64,000 nucleotides of DNA, from contig NZ_JADBDS010000001.1 in assembly GCF_014873705.1 (NCBI RefSeq), positions 1,302,001 through 1,366,000 on the forward strand, written 5' to 3'. The DNA is from Mycobacterium sp. OAS707 (GTDB lineage: Bacteria; Actinomycetota; Actinomycetes; Mycobacteriales; Mycobacteriaceae). This document shows, one piece after another, positions 38,490-46,727 of the stretch (position 1 is the stretch's first letter; each line of letters starts with the position of its first letter). Both the position numbers and the translations under genes were made by a program. The notes beneath the pieces were generated by a model. The model saw only the letters and a program-made list of their open reading frames with translations. It made no database searches and was not told the origin of the DNA.

Positions 38490-40057
38490 GTCGTACCTTC
38501 CGTCCTCGCAATCGGTTGCCTGGCATGGAAGTCGTCTGGGAAATTGACGATCGCACTGCGCACCGGCATCGGGGTGAGCCCGCCCATCGCGCACAACGAA
38601 CCCTCGGTCATCACATCGCACAGGTCTTCGAGCAGCGCCAGGTTTTCGTCGCGGTGTTCGCCGGAGGTGATGCGGTCGATCACCTCGACGCCGCGCACCG
38701 CGCCAACGCGGCACGGTGTGCACTTGCCGCACGACTCCGCCGCGCAGAACTCCATCGCAAACCTGGCCTGCGCCGCCATGTCGACGGTTTCGTCGAACAC
38801 CACGATGCCGCCGTGGCCGACCATCGCGTTGGCCGCTGCGAATGCCTCGTAGTCCATGGGTAAGTCGAACTTTGTTCTCGGCAGATAGGCCCCGAGCGGC
38901 CCGCCGACCTGGACCGCGCGCACAGGCCGACCGGACCGGGTGCCGCCGCCGTAGCCGTCCACGAGCTCACCGAGCGTGATCCCGAACGCGGTCTCGACGA
39001 TGCCGCCGTGTTTGATGTTGCCGCCGAGTTGAAACACCTGTGTGCCGCGCGAACGTTCAACGCCGAGTTCTTGATACGCCTGCGCGCCGTGCGCAAGAAC
39101 CGTCGGCACGGTGGCAAGCGTGAGGACGTTGTTCACCACCGTCGGCTTGCCGAACAGGCCGTGGATCGCCGGGATCGGCGGCTTCGCGCGGACCATCCCG
39201 CGCTTGCCCTCGAGGCTTTCCAGCATCGAGGTCTCCTCGCCGCAGATGTAGGCGCCGCCGCCCACCCGCACATGAAGATCGAAGTTGAGCGACGAACCGA
39301 GCACGCTGTCGCCCAGCCATCCTCGCCCGTAGGCGATCTCGATGGCGGCGCGCATTGTCGCGATCGCGTCGGGGTATTCCGACCTGATGTAGATGTAGCC
39401 CTCGGTGGCGCCGACGGCGTAGGCGGCGATCGTCATGCCCTCGATGAGCAGAAACGGATCACCTTCCATCAACATCCGGTCGGCGAAAGTCCCGCTGTCG
39501 CCTTCATCGGCGTTGCAGCAGACGAACTTCAGTTCGTCGGCGCAGTCAAGCACTGTCTTCCATTTGATGCCCGCCGGGAAGCCCGCACCGCCCCGGCCGC
39601 GTAGACCGGATTCTGTGACCTCGACGACGACGTCGGCAGGTGAATTCTCCAGTGCGCGAACCAGTCCGACCAGCCCGCCGTGACGCAGGTAGTCGTCGGG
39701 CGACAGCGGATCGGTGACGCCCACCCTGGTGAAGGTGACCCGATTCTGCGCGGCGAGCCACGGCAATTCGTCGACAACGCCCAACCGCTGCGGGTGCGCC
39801 GCTCCGTCCAACATGCCGGCCGCCACGAGGTCGTCGACGTCGCGCGAAGCCACCGGGCCATAGCCGATGCGCCCGTCGGGTGTCGCCACCTCAACCAGTG
39901 GCTCCAGCCACAGCATGCCGCGAGAGCCGTTGCGCACCAACCGAATCGAGCGGCCATGTCGTGCCGCGGCGCTCACAATTGCGTCGGCGACGTCGTCAGC
40001 GCCGACCGACCGCGCCGCAGAATCCCTCGGCACATACACGGTGACCGGTGTCATCAT
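38486..40057 (-). CDS. fdsB: NAD-dependent formate dehydrogenase beta (diaphorase) subunit
   Basis: 523-residue NuoF-like flavoprotein passing electrons from the alpha subunit to NAD+. An N-terminal thioredoxin-like ferredoxin domain (about 1-130) precedes the NuoF core: GRGGAGFPAGIKW (NADH/FMN glycine loop), CCNADEGDSGTF (FMN), CGEETSMLESLEGKRG and the 4Fe-4S motif ESCGKCTPCRVG. Overlaps fdsG and fdsA by four bases each. Confidence 0.95.
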   Translation of the reverse strand: MMTPVTVYVPRDSAARSVGADDVADAIVSAAARHGRSIRLVRNGSRGMLWLEPLVEVATPDGRIGYGPVASRDVDDLVAAGMLDGAAHPQRLGVVDELPWLAAQNRVTFTRVGVTDPLSPDDYLRHGGLVGLVRALENSPADVVVEVTESGLRGRGGAGFPAGIKWKTVLDCADELKFVCCNADEGDSGTFADRMLMEGDPFLLIEGMTIAAYAVGATEGYIYIRSEYPDAIATMRAAIEIAYGRGWLGDSVLGSSLNFDLHVRVGGGAYICGEETSMLESLEGKRGMVRAKPPIPAIHGLFGKPTVVNNVLTLATVPTVLAHGAQAYQELGVERSRGTQVFQLGGNIKHGGIVETAFGITLGELVDGYGGGTRSGRPVRAVQVGGPLGAYLPRTKFDLPMDYEAFAAANAMVGHGGIVVFDETVDMAAQARFAMEFCAAESCGKCTPCRVGAVRGVEVIDRITSGEHRDENLALLEDLCDVMTEGSLCAMGGLTPMPVRSAIVNFPDDFHARQPIARTEGTT

Positions 40058-40512
40058 TGCGCGGCCGCCTCGTCGAATATCGCCGACAACCGCGCCTCAT
40101 CGAGCCGGCCGCGCAGCCTGCCATTCACTTGCGCGGCGGGCCCGAGCGCACAGTTGCCAAGGCAGAAGACCTGCTCGACAGTCAATGACCCGTCGCGGCT
40201 TGTCTCACCCAAGGACATGCCGCACGCTTCTTGCACATGGTTCACCAGTCGCTCCGCACCGACCGACTGGCACGCCTCGCCACGGCAGATGCGCACGGTG
40301 GTGCGGCCTGCCGGTGCCGAGCGGAAGTCGTGGTAGAAGGACACCACTCCGTGCACGTCCGCACGGGACAGATTGAGCTCCTCGGCGAGCATCGGAATCG
40401 CTTCGGGCGGAACATAACCCAGCGTCTCCTGTACCGCGTGCAGGATGGGGAGCAGGGCGCCGCGCTGCCCTCGATGGGTGGCAACGATATCTCGGACAAG
40501 CGCTGTACTCAT
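40054..40512 (-). CDS. fdsG: NAD-dependent formate dehydrogenase gamma subunit
   Basis: 152-residue NuoE-like thioredoxin-fold 2Fe-2S protein. LLPILHAVQETLGYVP is the family N-terminal helix; the cluster ligands are in RICRGEACQSVG and VFCLGNCALGP. First gene of the fds operon. A strong hairpin lies between it and frc3, so it may have its own promoter or depend on read-through. Confidence 0.94.
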   Translation of the reverse strand: MSTALVRDIVATHRGQRGALLPILHAVQETLGYVPPEAIPMLAEELNLSRADVHGVVSFYHDFRSAPAGRTTVRICRGEACQSVGAERLVNHVQEACGMSLGETSRDGSLTVEQVFCLGNCALGPAAQVNGRLRGRLDEARLSAIFDEAAAQ

Positions 40513-40538
40513 GCCTCGACTCCCAGAGGAAAAGGGTG

Positions 40539-40569
40539 GAACCGCCCCAGGGGGGAACTGGGGCGGTTC
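40539..40569 (-). terminator. Hairpin between frc3 and fdsG
   Basis: Perfect 12-base stem GAACCGCCCCAG/CTGGGGCGGTTC with a 7-base loop, 16 bp after the frc3 stop and 26 bp before the fdsG start. It is either a terminator for oxc-frc3 or a partial attenuator setting the oxc-frc to fds ratio. Confidence 0.75.
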
Positions 40570-40585
40570 TCACCGGGCGGGCGGG

Positions 40586-41842
40586 TTAGACGACGATCTT
40601 CTTGTCGTGCCAGGCGGCGATGGTGTCCGCGTCATAGCCGAGTTCGGCGAGAACCTCGTCGGTGTGCTCACCGAGCAGCGGTGCGCCCTTGATGTCGGGC
40701 TTGAATGCCGAGAACTTAATCGGGCTGCCGACGGTCAGGTAAGTACCCCGGCCCGGCTGCTCCACCTCGACGATGCTGCCGCTCTTGCGCAGATCCTTGT
40801 CGTCAGCGAGGTCCTTCATCGACATGACCGGCGCACAGGGCACTTCCCACTCGCGCAGGATGTCGACTGCCTCCCACTTCGTCTTGTCGGCCAGCCACTT
40901 CTCGATCTCGGCGAAGATGTCGAAGATCTTGTCTTGGCGGGCACGCGCGGTGGCATAGCCGGGGTCGTCCACCCACTCGGGCCTGCCGATCGCCTCGGCG
41001 GTGCGCTTCCAGTTCTGCTCCTGGATGGTGAAGTAGATGTAAGCGTTGGGGTCGGTCTCCCAGCCCTTGCACTTGACCACCCAGCCGGGCTGACCGCCGC
41101 CGCCGGCGTTGCCGCCACGCGGAACGGCCTCACCGAACTCGCCGTTCGGCCACTGCGGGTATTCCTCCAGATAGCCGACGCGTTCCAGGCGCTGCTGGTC
41201 ACGCAGCTTGACCCGGCACAGATTCAGCACCGCGTCCTGCATTGCGGCCGAGACCTTTTGCCCCTTGCCGGTCTTGTCCCGCTGGATCAGCGCCGTGAGG
41301 ATGCCGATCAGCAGGTGCATTCCGGTGTTGCTGTCGCCGAGAGCGGCGCCGGCCACCGTCGGCGGACCATCCCAGAATCCGGTGGTGGAGGCGTTGCCGC
41401 CTGCGCACTGCGCGACATTCTCGTAGACCTTCAGGTCGTTCCAGGACGAGTCGTCGTTGAATCCCTTGACCGAGCCGAAGATCAGCCGCGGGTTCCATTC
41501 CTGGATCTTCTCCCACGAAAGGCCCATGCGGTCCATGGCGCCCGGCGCGAAGTTCTCGACCAGTACGTCTGCCCCGCGGATCAGCTTCTCCATCACCTCC
41601 AGGCCCTCGGGTGACTTCGTGTTGATCGCCAGTGAGCGCTTGTTGCTGTTCAGCATGGTGAAGTACAGCGCGTCCAGATCGGGGATGTCGCGCAACTGAT
41701 TACGCGTCACGTCGCCCCCGCTGGTGCGCTCCACCTTGAGTACGTCGGCTCCGAACCAGGCGAGCATCTGAGTGCACGCCGGGCCCGCCTGGACCCCGGT
41801 GAAGTCGATCACCTTGATCCCGGAGAGCGGTAAATCGGTCAT
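40586..41842 (-). CDS. frc: Formyl-CoA:oxalate CoA-transferase
   Basis: 418-residue class III CoA transferase moving CoA from formyl-CoA to oxalate. It follows E. coli YfdW/Oxalobacter Frc closely: catalytic Asp170 in [11 protein letters not shown], glycine loop [33 protein letters not shown] and [13 protein letters not shown]. The ATG follows GAAAGGAA. It lies 36 bp after oxc, the standard oxc-frc partner arrangement. Best candidate of the three for the true Frc. Confidence 0.94.
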   Translation of the reverse strand: MTDLPLSGIKVIDFTGVQAGPACTQMLAWFGADVLKVERTSGGDVTRNQLRDIPDLDALYFTMLNSNKRSLAINTKSPEGLEVMEKLIRGADVLVENFAPGAMDRMGLSWEKIQEWNPRLIFGSVKGFNDDSSWNDLKVYENVAQCAGGNASTTGFWDGPPTVAGAALGDSNTGMHLLIGILTALIQRDKTGKGQKVSAAMQDAVLNLCRVKLRDQQRLERVGYLEEYPQWPNGEFGEAVPRGGNAGGGGQPGWVVKCKGWETDPNAYIYFTIQEQNWKRTAEAIGRPEWVDDPGYATARARQDKIFDIFAEIEKWLADKTKWEAVDILREWEVPCAPVMSMKDLADDKDLRKSGSIVEVEQPGRGTYLTVGSPIKFSAFKPDIKGAPLLGEHTDEVLAELGYDADTIAAWHDKKIVV

Positions 41843-41878
41843 GACACGTTTCCTTTCGTTTGTTGATCGTGTCGGTGT

Positions 41879-43621
41879 TCAGTGCTTTGCGGTGATGCCC
41901 TTGGGATTGAGGTGCGCGATATTGCCGCTCTCGGTGCCGTCGGAGGGGTCGATGACGCAGTCGATGAGCGCAGGCCGGCCCGAGGCGAGGGCCTCGCGCA
42001 ACGCCGCGCCGACCTCCGCGGGTGTGGTGGCCTGATATCCCTTGCCGCCGAAGGCTTTGATCATGTACTCGTGCCGGGCCTGCAGCACCGTCGGAGCGGG
42101 GTCGGCCGTGGTTGACGCCTCGTCGCCGCGGTAGACACCGCTGTTGTTCAAGATGACGGTGACGATGGGCAGGTTGTAGCGGCAAACCGCCTCCAGCTCC
42201 ATTCCGCTGAACCCGAATGCGCTGTCGCCCTCGATCGCAACGACTGGCTGACCGGTCTCGACCGCGGCGGCGATGGCGTAGCCCATGCCGATACCCATCA
42301 CACCCCACGTCCCGCTATCCAGCCGGTGCCGCGGTACCTGCATGCCAATGGTGTTGCGCGCCAGGTCGAGTGCGTTGGCTCCCTCGTTGACGACGTAGGC
42401 TTGCGGGTTGTCGTGCAGGACGTCGCGGATGGCCTGCAGTGCGCCGAGGAACTTCATCGGGTGTGCGGTCAGCGCTGCTTCCAACCGACCCGCCATCTTT
42501 GCGACGTTCCCGGACGACTTGGCCTCGAGCTCTTCGCGCCACTCGTTCTGAACCGTGATCTGGCCGGGCTTCGCGCGCTCGAGAAGCGCCTCCATCACCG
42601 AGCCGACATCGCCGACGAGGGGTGCGGCGATCGGTTGGTTGCTGTCCATCTCGTTGGCCGCGATGTCGACCTGGATGAACTTGGCATCCGGATTCCATTG
42701 CGGCGCATCGCCGTGTCCGAGCAGCCAGTTCAGCCGGGCACCGACGAGCATCACGACGTCGGCCCGTTTCAGGGCCAGCGAGCGGGCGGTGGCGGCCGAC
42801 TGCGGATGGTCATCGGGCAGCAGTCCCTTTGCCATCGACATCGGCAGGTACGGCACACCGGTCGTCTCGACGAACTCGCGGATCTGCTCGTCGGCCTGCG
42901 CGTAGGCCGCGCCCTTGCCCAGCACGATCAGCGGCCGCTTCGCATTCGCCAGCAGATCGATTGCGGAGTCGACCATCTCGGTCTCCGGCAACTGGCGCGG
43001 CGCAGGGTTGACGACACGCCACAGTGTCTTGGCCGCCTCCTGCGCATCGATCACCTCGCCGAGCACGGCGGCTGGGATGTCCAGGTAAACCCCGCCAGGA
43101 CGACCGGAGGCCGCGGTGCGGATCGCGCGGGCGATGCCGCGGCCGACGTCCTCGGCGCGCGATACTCGGTACGCCGCCTTAGCGAACATCCTGGCCGCCG
43201 CCAGCTGGTCCATCTCCTCGTAGTCACCGCGCTGAAGGTCGACCAGGTGGCGCTCGCTCGATCCGGAGATCTGCACCATCGGGAAACAGTTCGTGGTCGC
43301 ATTGGCAAGCGCGACAAGCCCGTTGAGGAAGCCAGGAGCCGAAACCGTCAGGCAGATGCCGGGCTTCTTGGTGAGAAAGCCGGCCGCAGCGGCGGCGTGG
43401 CCCGCGTCGCTCTCGTGACGAAAGCCGATGTAGCGGATCCCAGAGGCTTGCGCGAGGCGGGCCAGGTCGGTGATCGGGATACCAACGACCCCGTAGATGG
43501 TGTGCACATCGTTGAGCTTGAGCGCGTCGACCACCAGGTGGATCCCGTCGGTGAGAGCACCTGGCCCTTGCGGATCTGGGGTGCTGTCTACCTCCGTGTC
43601 CGGCAGGGAAGCAATGGTCAT
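41879..43621 (-). CDS. oxc: Oxalyl-CoA decarboxylase
   Basis: 580-residue ThDP enzyme converting oxalyl-CoA to formyl-CoA and CO2. The catalytic Glu region reads YIGFRHESDAGHAAAAAGFLT (Glu about 70), as in Oxc, and the ThDP/metal motif GDSAFGFSGMELEAVCRYN ends in NN near residue 500. Overall similarity is to YfdU/Oxc and not to acetolactate synthase. ATG 43621 has GGAAGG upstream; a longer frame reading into the promoter was rejected. First gene of oxc-frc3, downstream of lysR. Confidence 0.94.
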   Translation of the reverse strand: MTIASLPDTEVDSTPDPQGPGALTDGIHLVVDALKLNDVHTIYGVVGIPITDLARLAQASGIRYIGFRHESDAGHAAAAAGFLTKKPGICLTVSAPGFLNGLVALANATTNCFPMVQISGSSERHLVDLQRGDYEEMDQLAAARMFAKAAYRVSRAEDVGRGIARAIRTAASGRPGGVYLDIPAAVLGEVIDAQEAAKTLWRVVNPAPRQLPETEMVDSAIDLLANAKRPLIVLGKGAAYAQADEQIREFVETTGVPYLPMSMAKGLLPDDHPQSAATARSLALKRADVVMLVGARLNWLLGHGDAPQWNPDAKFIQVDIAANEMDSNQPIAAPLVGDVGSVMEALLERAKPGQITVQNEWREELEAKSSGNVAKMAGRLEAALTAHPMKFLGALQAIRDVLHDNPQAYVVNEGANALDLARNTIGMQVPRHRLDSGTWGVMGIGMGYAIAAAVETGQPVVAIEGDSAFGFSGMELEAVCRYNLPIVTVILNNSGVYRGDEASTTADPAPTVLQARHEYMIKAFGGKGYQATTPAEVGAALREALASGRPALIDCVIDPSDGTESGNIAHLNPKGITAKH

Positions 43622-43717
43622 GGTGTGAGCCCTTCCTGGCTGTTTCGCGCTTATTGCTTTGTTGGAGTTAACTTTCCGCGTCGCGACCTTCGGCGTCCAA
43701 GACTTGTCTGTGATCGC

Positions 43718-43738
43718 GTGATAACCGCCGGTTATCAC
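43718..43738. promoter_or_regulatory. Perfect 21-base palindrome upstream of oxc
   Basis: Arms GTGATAACCG and CGGTTATCAC around a single C, about 97 bp upstream of the oxc start and 34 bp after the lysR stop. No T-run follows it and it differs from the GntR and IclR palindromes, so it is read as a separate regulator's operator, most simply that of the adjacent LysR protein. Confidence 0.6.
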
Positions 43739-43771
43739 CGTGAGACACGACAGTGCCCGCACATTGCGTCA

Positions 43772-44704
43772 TTACGCGACGTGGACGAGGTCCTTTCCGT
43801 GGAGTTCAAAGATGTCGTTCAGCGGTGTTCCGATCGCGACGTTCAGAAACGCTCTAGCGGCAACCGAACCTGGCGTGCCCGCGTGGATCGCCATCGAGAT
43901 CTTCGCTCTGGTATCCGGTTCGACGAGGCGAATGGCCCGTGCCGCTCCGTTCACGGGCATCGCCCGCAACCAGGTGTGTGGCACCACGCTGGCCCAGGCG
44001 CCGGTGGCGACATGCGCGTAAAGCGATGCGACAGAATCGGTCTCCACTTGCGGTGCGGCCGTCGCACCGCTGTCGGCGAACGCCTTGTCGATGAACTGGC
44101 GGAACCGCATGTCCGGCGTCAGAAGCGCCAGCGGCAGCTGCGCCGCTTCGGCCCACGTGATGGTTCGCTCGGCGGGCACCAGCTGATCACCCGACACCAG
44201 CAACACATACTGCTCTTCGTAGAGCGGCACCACCTCGAGGCCTGACTGGTCATCGGGGCCGAAATGCGCAATGGCGACGTCCAACTCGAAGTCACGCAGC
44301 TGACGAAGTAACTCGGTTGAGGAGAGCCGCGAACAGACCTTGACCCTGGCCAGCGGGTGCAGCGCGCAGAACGCCGCGACGGGAAGCGCGGCGGTCGTCG
44401 AAACGGTGGGGCCTATCCCGAGCCGCAGCGTCGCGGAGATGCCTGACCGCATCGCGGCCGCCTCCGCTTTGAGGGCATCGTGTTCGGCGAGTACGCGCTT
44501 GGCCCAAACGACGAGGCGCTCCCCCTCGGGCGTCAGGCCCTCGAAGTTCTGGCCACGATTGATCAGGGTGACGCTCAGCTCCCGTTCCAGCTTGGCGATC
44601 GACGTCGACAGCGCAGGCTGCGACACGTAACAGCTCTCGGCCGCGCGTGCGAAGTGCCGCTCCCTGGCCACGGCCACGAAGTACTCCAGCTGGCGCAGCA
44701 GCAC
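43772..44704 (-). CDS. LysR family transcriptional regulator
   Basis: 310 residues: N-terminal helix-turn-helix (LRQLEYFVAVARERHFARAA, then SQPALSTSIAKLEREL) and a type 2 periplasmic-binding-like effector domain. GTG 44704 is chosen because AAGGAGG lies just before it and the family N-terminus is LLRQLEYF; ATG 44725 is possible. It lies directly upstream of oxc-frc3 on the same strand and is divergent from the PAS gene, so it probably activates oxalate decarboxylation genes. Confidence 0.9.
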   Translation of the reverse strand: MLLRQLEYFVAVARERHFARAAESCYVSQPALSTSIAKLERELSVTLINRGQNFEGLTPEGERLVVWAKRVLAEHDALKAEAAAMRSGISATLRLGIGPTVSTTAALPVAAFCALHPLARVKVCSRLSSTELLRQLRDFELDVAIAHFGPDDQSGLEVVPLYEEQYVLLVSGDQLVPAERTITWAEAAQLPLALLTPDMRFRQFIDKAFADSGATAAPQVETDSVASLYAHVATGAWASVVPHTWLRAMPVNGAARAIRLVEPDTRAKISMAIHAGTPGSVAARAFLNVAIGTPLNDIFELHGKDLVHVA

Positions 44705-44815
44705 AGGTCCTCCTTCAGGCGTCATGCAGGATTGTATTCAGTATTCGATATTGCGTATGCTAAGGCTCCGCTGCGCGGATGTCCAGCGAGTGACGGATAA
44801 GGAACGGGGTGTGAT

Positions 44816-45277
44816 GTGACTGAAGGCGCAAACGTGGCCGGTGTGACCGAGGAATGGCTTGCCACGGCGGTCGTGAAGGAGTCAGCCGAGGCCATCGTGG
44901 TGACCGACCCGGCGGGGATCATCCGACTGTGGAACGAAGGGGCCGCCCGAATGTTCGGCTACTCCGTCGAAGAGGCGATCGGCCAGAACCTCGACATCAT
45001 CATTCCGGAGAAGCTGCGCGACCGGCACTGGAAGGGCTACTTCCAGACGATGGCCACCGGCTACACCCGTTACGGCGACAAGCTGTTGAGCGTGCCCGCC
45101 ACCCATCGCGACGGCCAACGGTTGTCGATCGAGTTCAGCGTGGCGCTGTTGCGCGACGGCGCCGACCAGATCGTCGGCATCTCGGCGATCATGCGTGAGG
45201 TCAGCGAACGACGTAACGCAGAACGCGAGTTGCGCGCGAAGATCTCCGAACTCGAAAGCCGGGTGGGGCCGGCCTGA
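44816..45277 (+). CDS. Single-domain PAS protein
   Basis: 153 residues, essentially one PAS domain with PAC-like tail: AIVVTDPAGIIRLWNEGAARMFGY near residue 26, IGQNLDIIIPEKLRDRHWKGY, then VSERRNAERELRAKISELESR, a short coiled-coil. No kinase or output domain. Such proteins may bind haem, flavin or a metabolite and signal through partners. It is divergent from lysR in the oxalate cluster. Its end overlaps a hairpin. Confidence 0.85.
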   Translation: MTEGANVAGVTEEWLATAVVKESAEAIVVTDPAGIIRLWNEGAARMFGYSVEEAIGQNLDIIIPEKLRDRHWKGYFQTMATGYTRYGDKLLSVPATHRDGQRLSIEFSVALLRDGADQIVGISAIMREVSERRNAERELRAKISELESRVGPA

Positions 45278-45290
45278 GCGGCCCCCACCC
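45261..45290. terminator. Bidirectional hairpin between PAS gene and pyruvate kinase
   Basis: GGGTGGGGCC/GGCCCCCACCC stem with one bulge, spanning the PAS stop codon and ending 6 bp before the convergent pyruvate kinase stop. Confidence 0.65.
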
Positions 45291-45295
45291 CTTCG

Positions 45296-46717
45296 TCATT
45301 CGATCCGAAGTACACGCATCCGGTCGGTGTAACCGGCCACCCCGCTGCGGCTTCCGGACACCACGACCACGAGGCTGCCCGGATGGGAGACACCCAAGGC
45401 GGACAGACCCCGGCTCACGTCGGCGGGCATGGTCTCGGGCGTGCTTGACGGCGCCAGCACCGCAGACTGAATGCCCCAGGAGAACGCCAACCGCGCCCTG
45501 ACAGCGTCGTTGTGCGTGAAGGCGATCAACGGCAGGGGCGATCGCTGCCGAGCCAGCCGCATCGCCGTGTCTCCGGAACGGGTGAAACAACACAGCGCCA
45601 CCGCCCCGATCCGCCTGCCCAGATCGCAGGCGGCCGCTGCCACGGCATCGCTGATGCCGGCATCCTCGTCTTCCCGCAGCACGGCTTCGGCCACATTGCG
45701 TTGGCGCAGTGCATCTTCGGCCGTCACCACAATGCGACCCATGGTCTCGACGGTGTGGGCGGGATAGGCACCGACGCTGGTCTCTGCGGACAGCATCACC
45801 GCGTCGGCACCATCGAAGACCGCGTTGGCGACGTCGGAGACCTCGGCCCGAGTCGGACGCAGATCGGCGACCATCGAGTCGAGCATATGAGTCGCCACGA
45901 TCACCGGCTTGGCCGCTTGCCGGCACAGACTGATCGCCCGCTTCTGAACCAGCGGAACCTGCTCCAACGGCATCTCGATCCCGAGGTCGCCGCGGGCAAC
46001 CATCAATCCGTCGAACGCGTCGACGATCGCACTCAGGTCCGAAACCGCCTCCGGTTTCTCGAGTTTCACCATGACAGGAACACGCTTGCCCATCTCGTCC
46101 ATCACCGCATGCGCGAGCTTGACCTCCTCGGGAGCGCGGACGAATGACATGGCCACCATGTCGACACCAAGCTCGAGTGCGAACCTCAAATCCTCGATGT
46201 CCTTCTCGGACAGGGGCGGAACGCTGACCGCGACACCCGGCAGTGAGATGCCCTTGTTGTCGCTGACGGGCCCGCCATGGACAACCTCGCAGCGGACGTC
46301 GTCGATATCCACATCGAGCACCCGCAGTTCGATCTTGCCGTCGTTGACGAGCAGCCGATCACCAGGCCCGACGTCGGAAGCCAGGCCGTCATACGTCGTC
46401 GACACCCTGTCGTGGTCGCCGGCACAGGGCGCGGTGGTGATCACGATCTGCTCGCCGTCGGCCCAGAACACCGGCCCGTCGGCGAAGCGGCCCAGCCGGA
46501 TCTTCGGGCCCTGCAGGTCGGCGAGCACGCCTACCGCGCGACCGCGCTCGGCAGCGATCCGGCGCACGGTGTCATAGACAGCGGAATGCTCTGCCCGTGT
46601 GCCGTGGCTGAAGTTGAGCCGCGCCACATCCATTCCGGCGTCGATCAATTCAGTGAGTCGCGAAACAGAGGATGTGGCAGGCCCGAGCGTGCAGACGATC
46701 TTTGCGCGTCGATTCAC
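45296..46717 (-). CDS. pyk: Pyruvate kinase (divergent paralogue)
   Basis: 473-residue pyruvate kinase making pyruvate and ATP from phosphoenolpyruvate. RRAKIVCTLGPATSS starts the protein, LNFSHG follows, then MVKLEKPEAVSDL and MVARGDLGIEMPLEQVP of the active site. The usual ATQMLESM signature reads ATHMLDSM, and KIEKPEA reads KLEKPEA, so this is probably a second, specialised enzyme. GTG 46717 follows AAAGGA. It lies 10 bp after the PanE-type reductase gene on the same strand, suggesting one operon. Confidence 0.92.
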   Translation of the reverse strand: MNRRAKIVCTLGPATSSVSRLTELIDAGMDVARLNFSHGTRAEHSAVYDTVRRIAAERGRAVGVLADLQGPKIRLGRFADGPVFWADGEQIVITTAPCAGDHDRVSTTYDGLASDVGPGDRLLVNDGKIELRVLDVDIDDVRCEVVHGGPVSDNKGISLPGVAVSVPPLSEKDIEDLRFALELGVDMVAMSFVRAPEEVKLAHAVMDEMGKRVPVMVKLEKPEAVSDLSAIVDAFDGLMVARGDLGIEMPLEQVPLVQKRAISLCRQAAKPVIVATHMLDSMVADLRPTRAEVSDVANAVFDGADAVMLSAETSVGAYPAHTVETMGRIVVTAEDALRQRNVAEAVLREDEDAGISDAVAAAACDLGRRIGAVALCCFTRSGDTAMRLARQRSPLPLIAFTHNDAVRARLAFSWGIQSAVLAPSSTPETMPADVSRGLSALGVSHPGSLVVVVSGSRSGVAGYTDRMRVLRIE

Positions 46718-46727
46718 GGTATTCCTT

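Noticed and set aside
42326..44245. 639-codon open frame on the plus strand
   Set aside because: Antisense to oxc and lysR, both with clear domains; the translation is low-complexity Arg/Val/Gly typical of the opposite strand of GC-rich genes.
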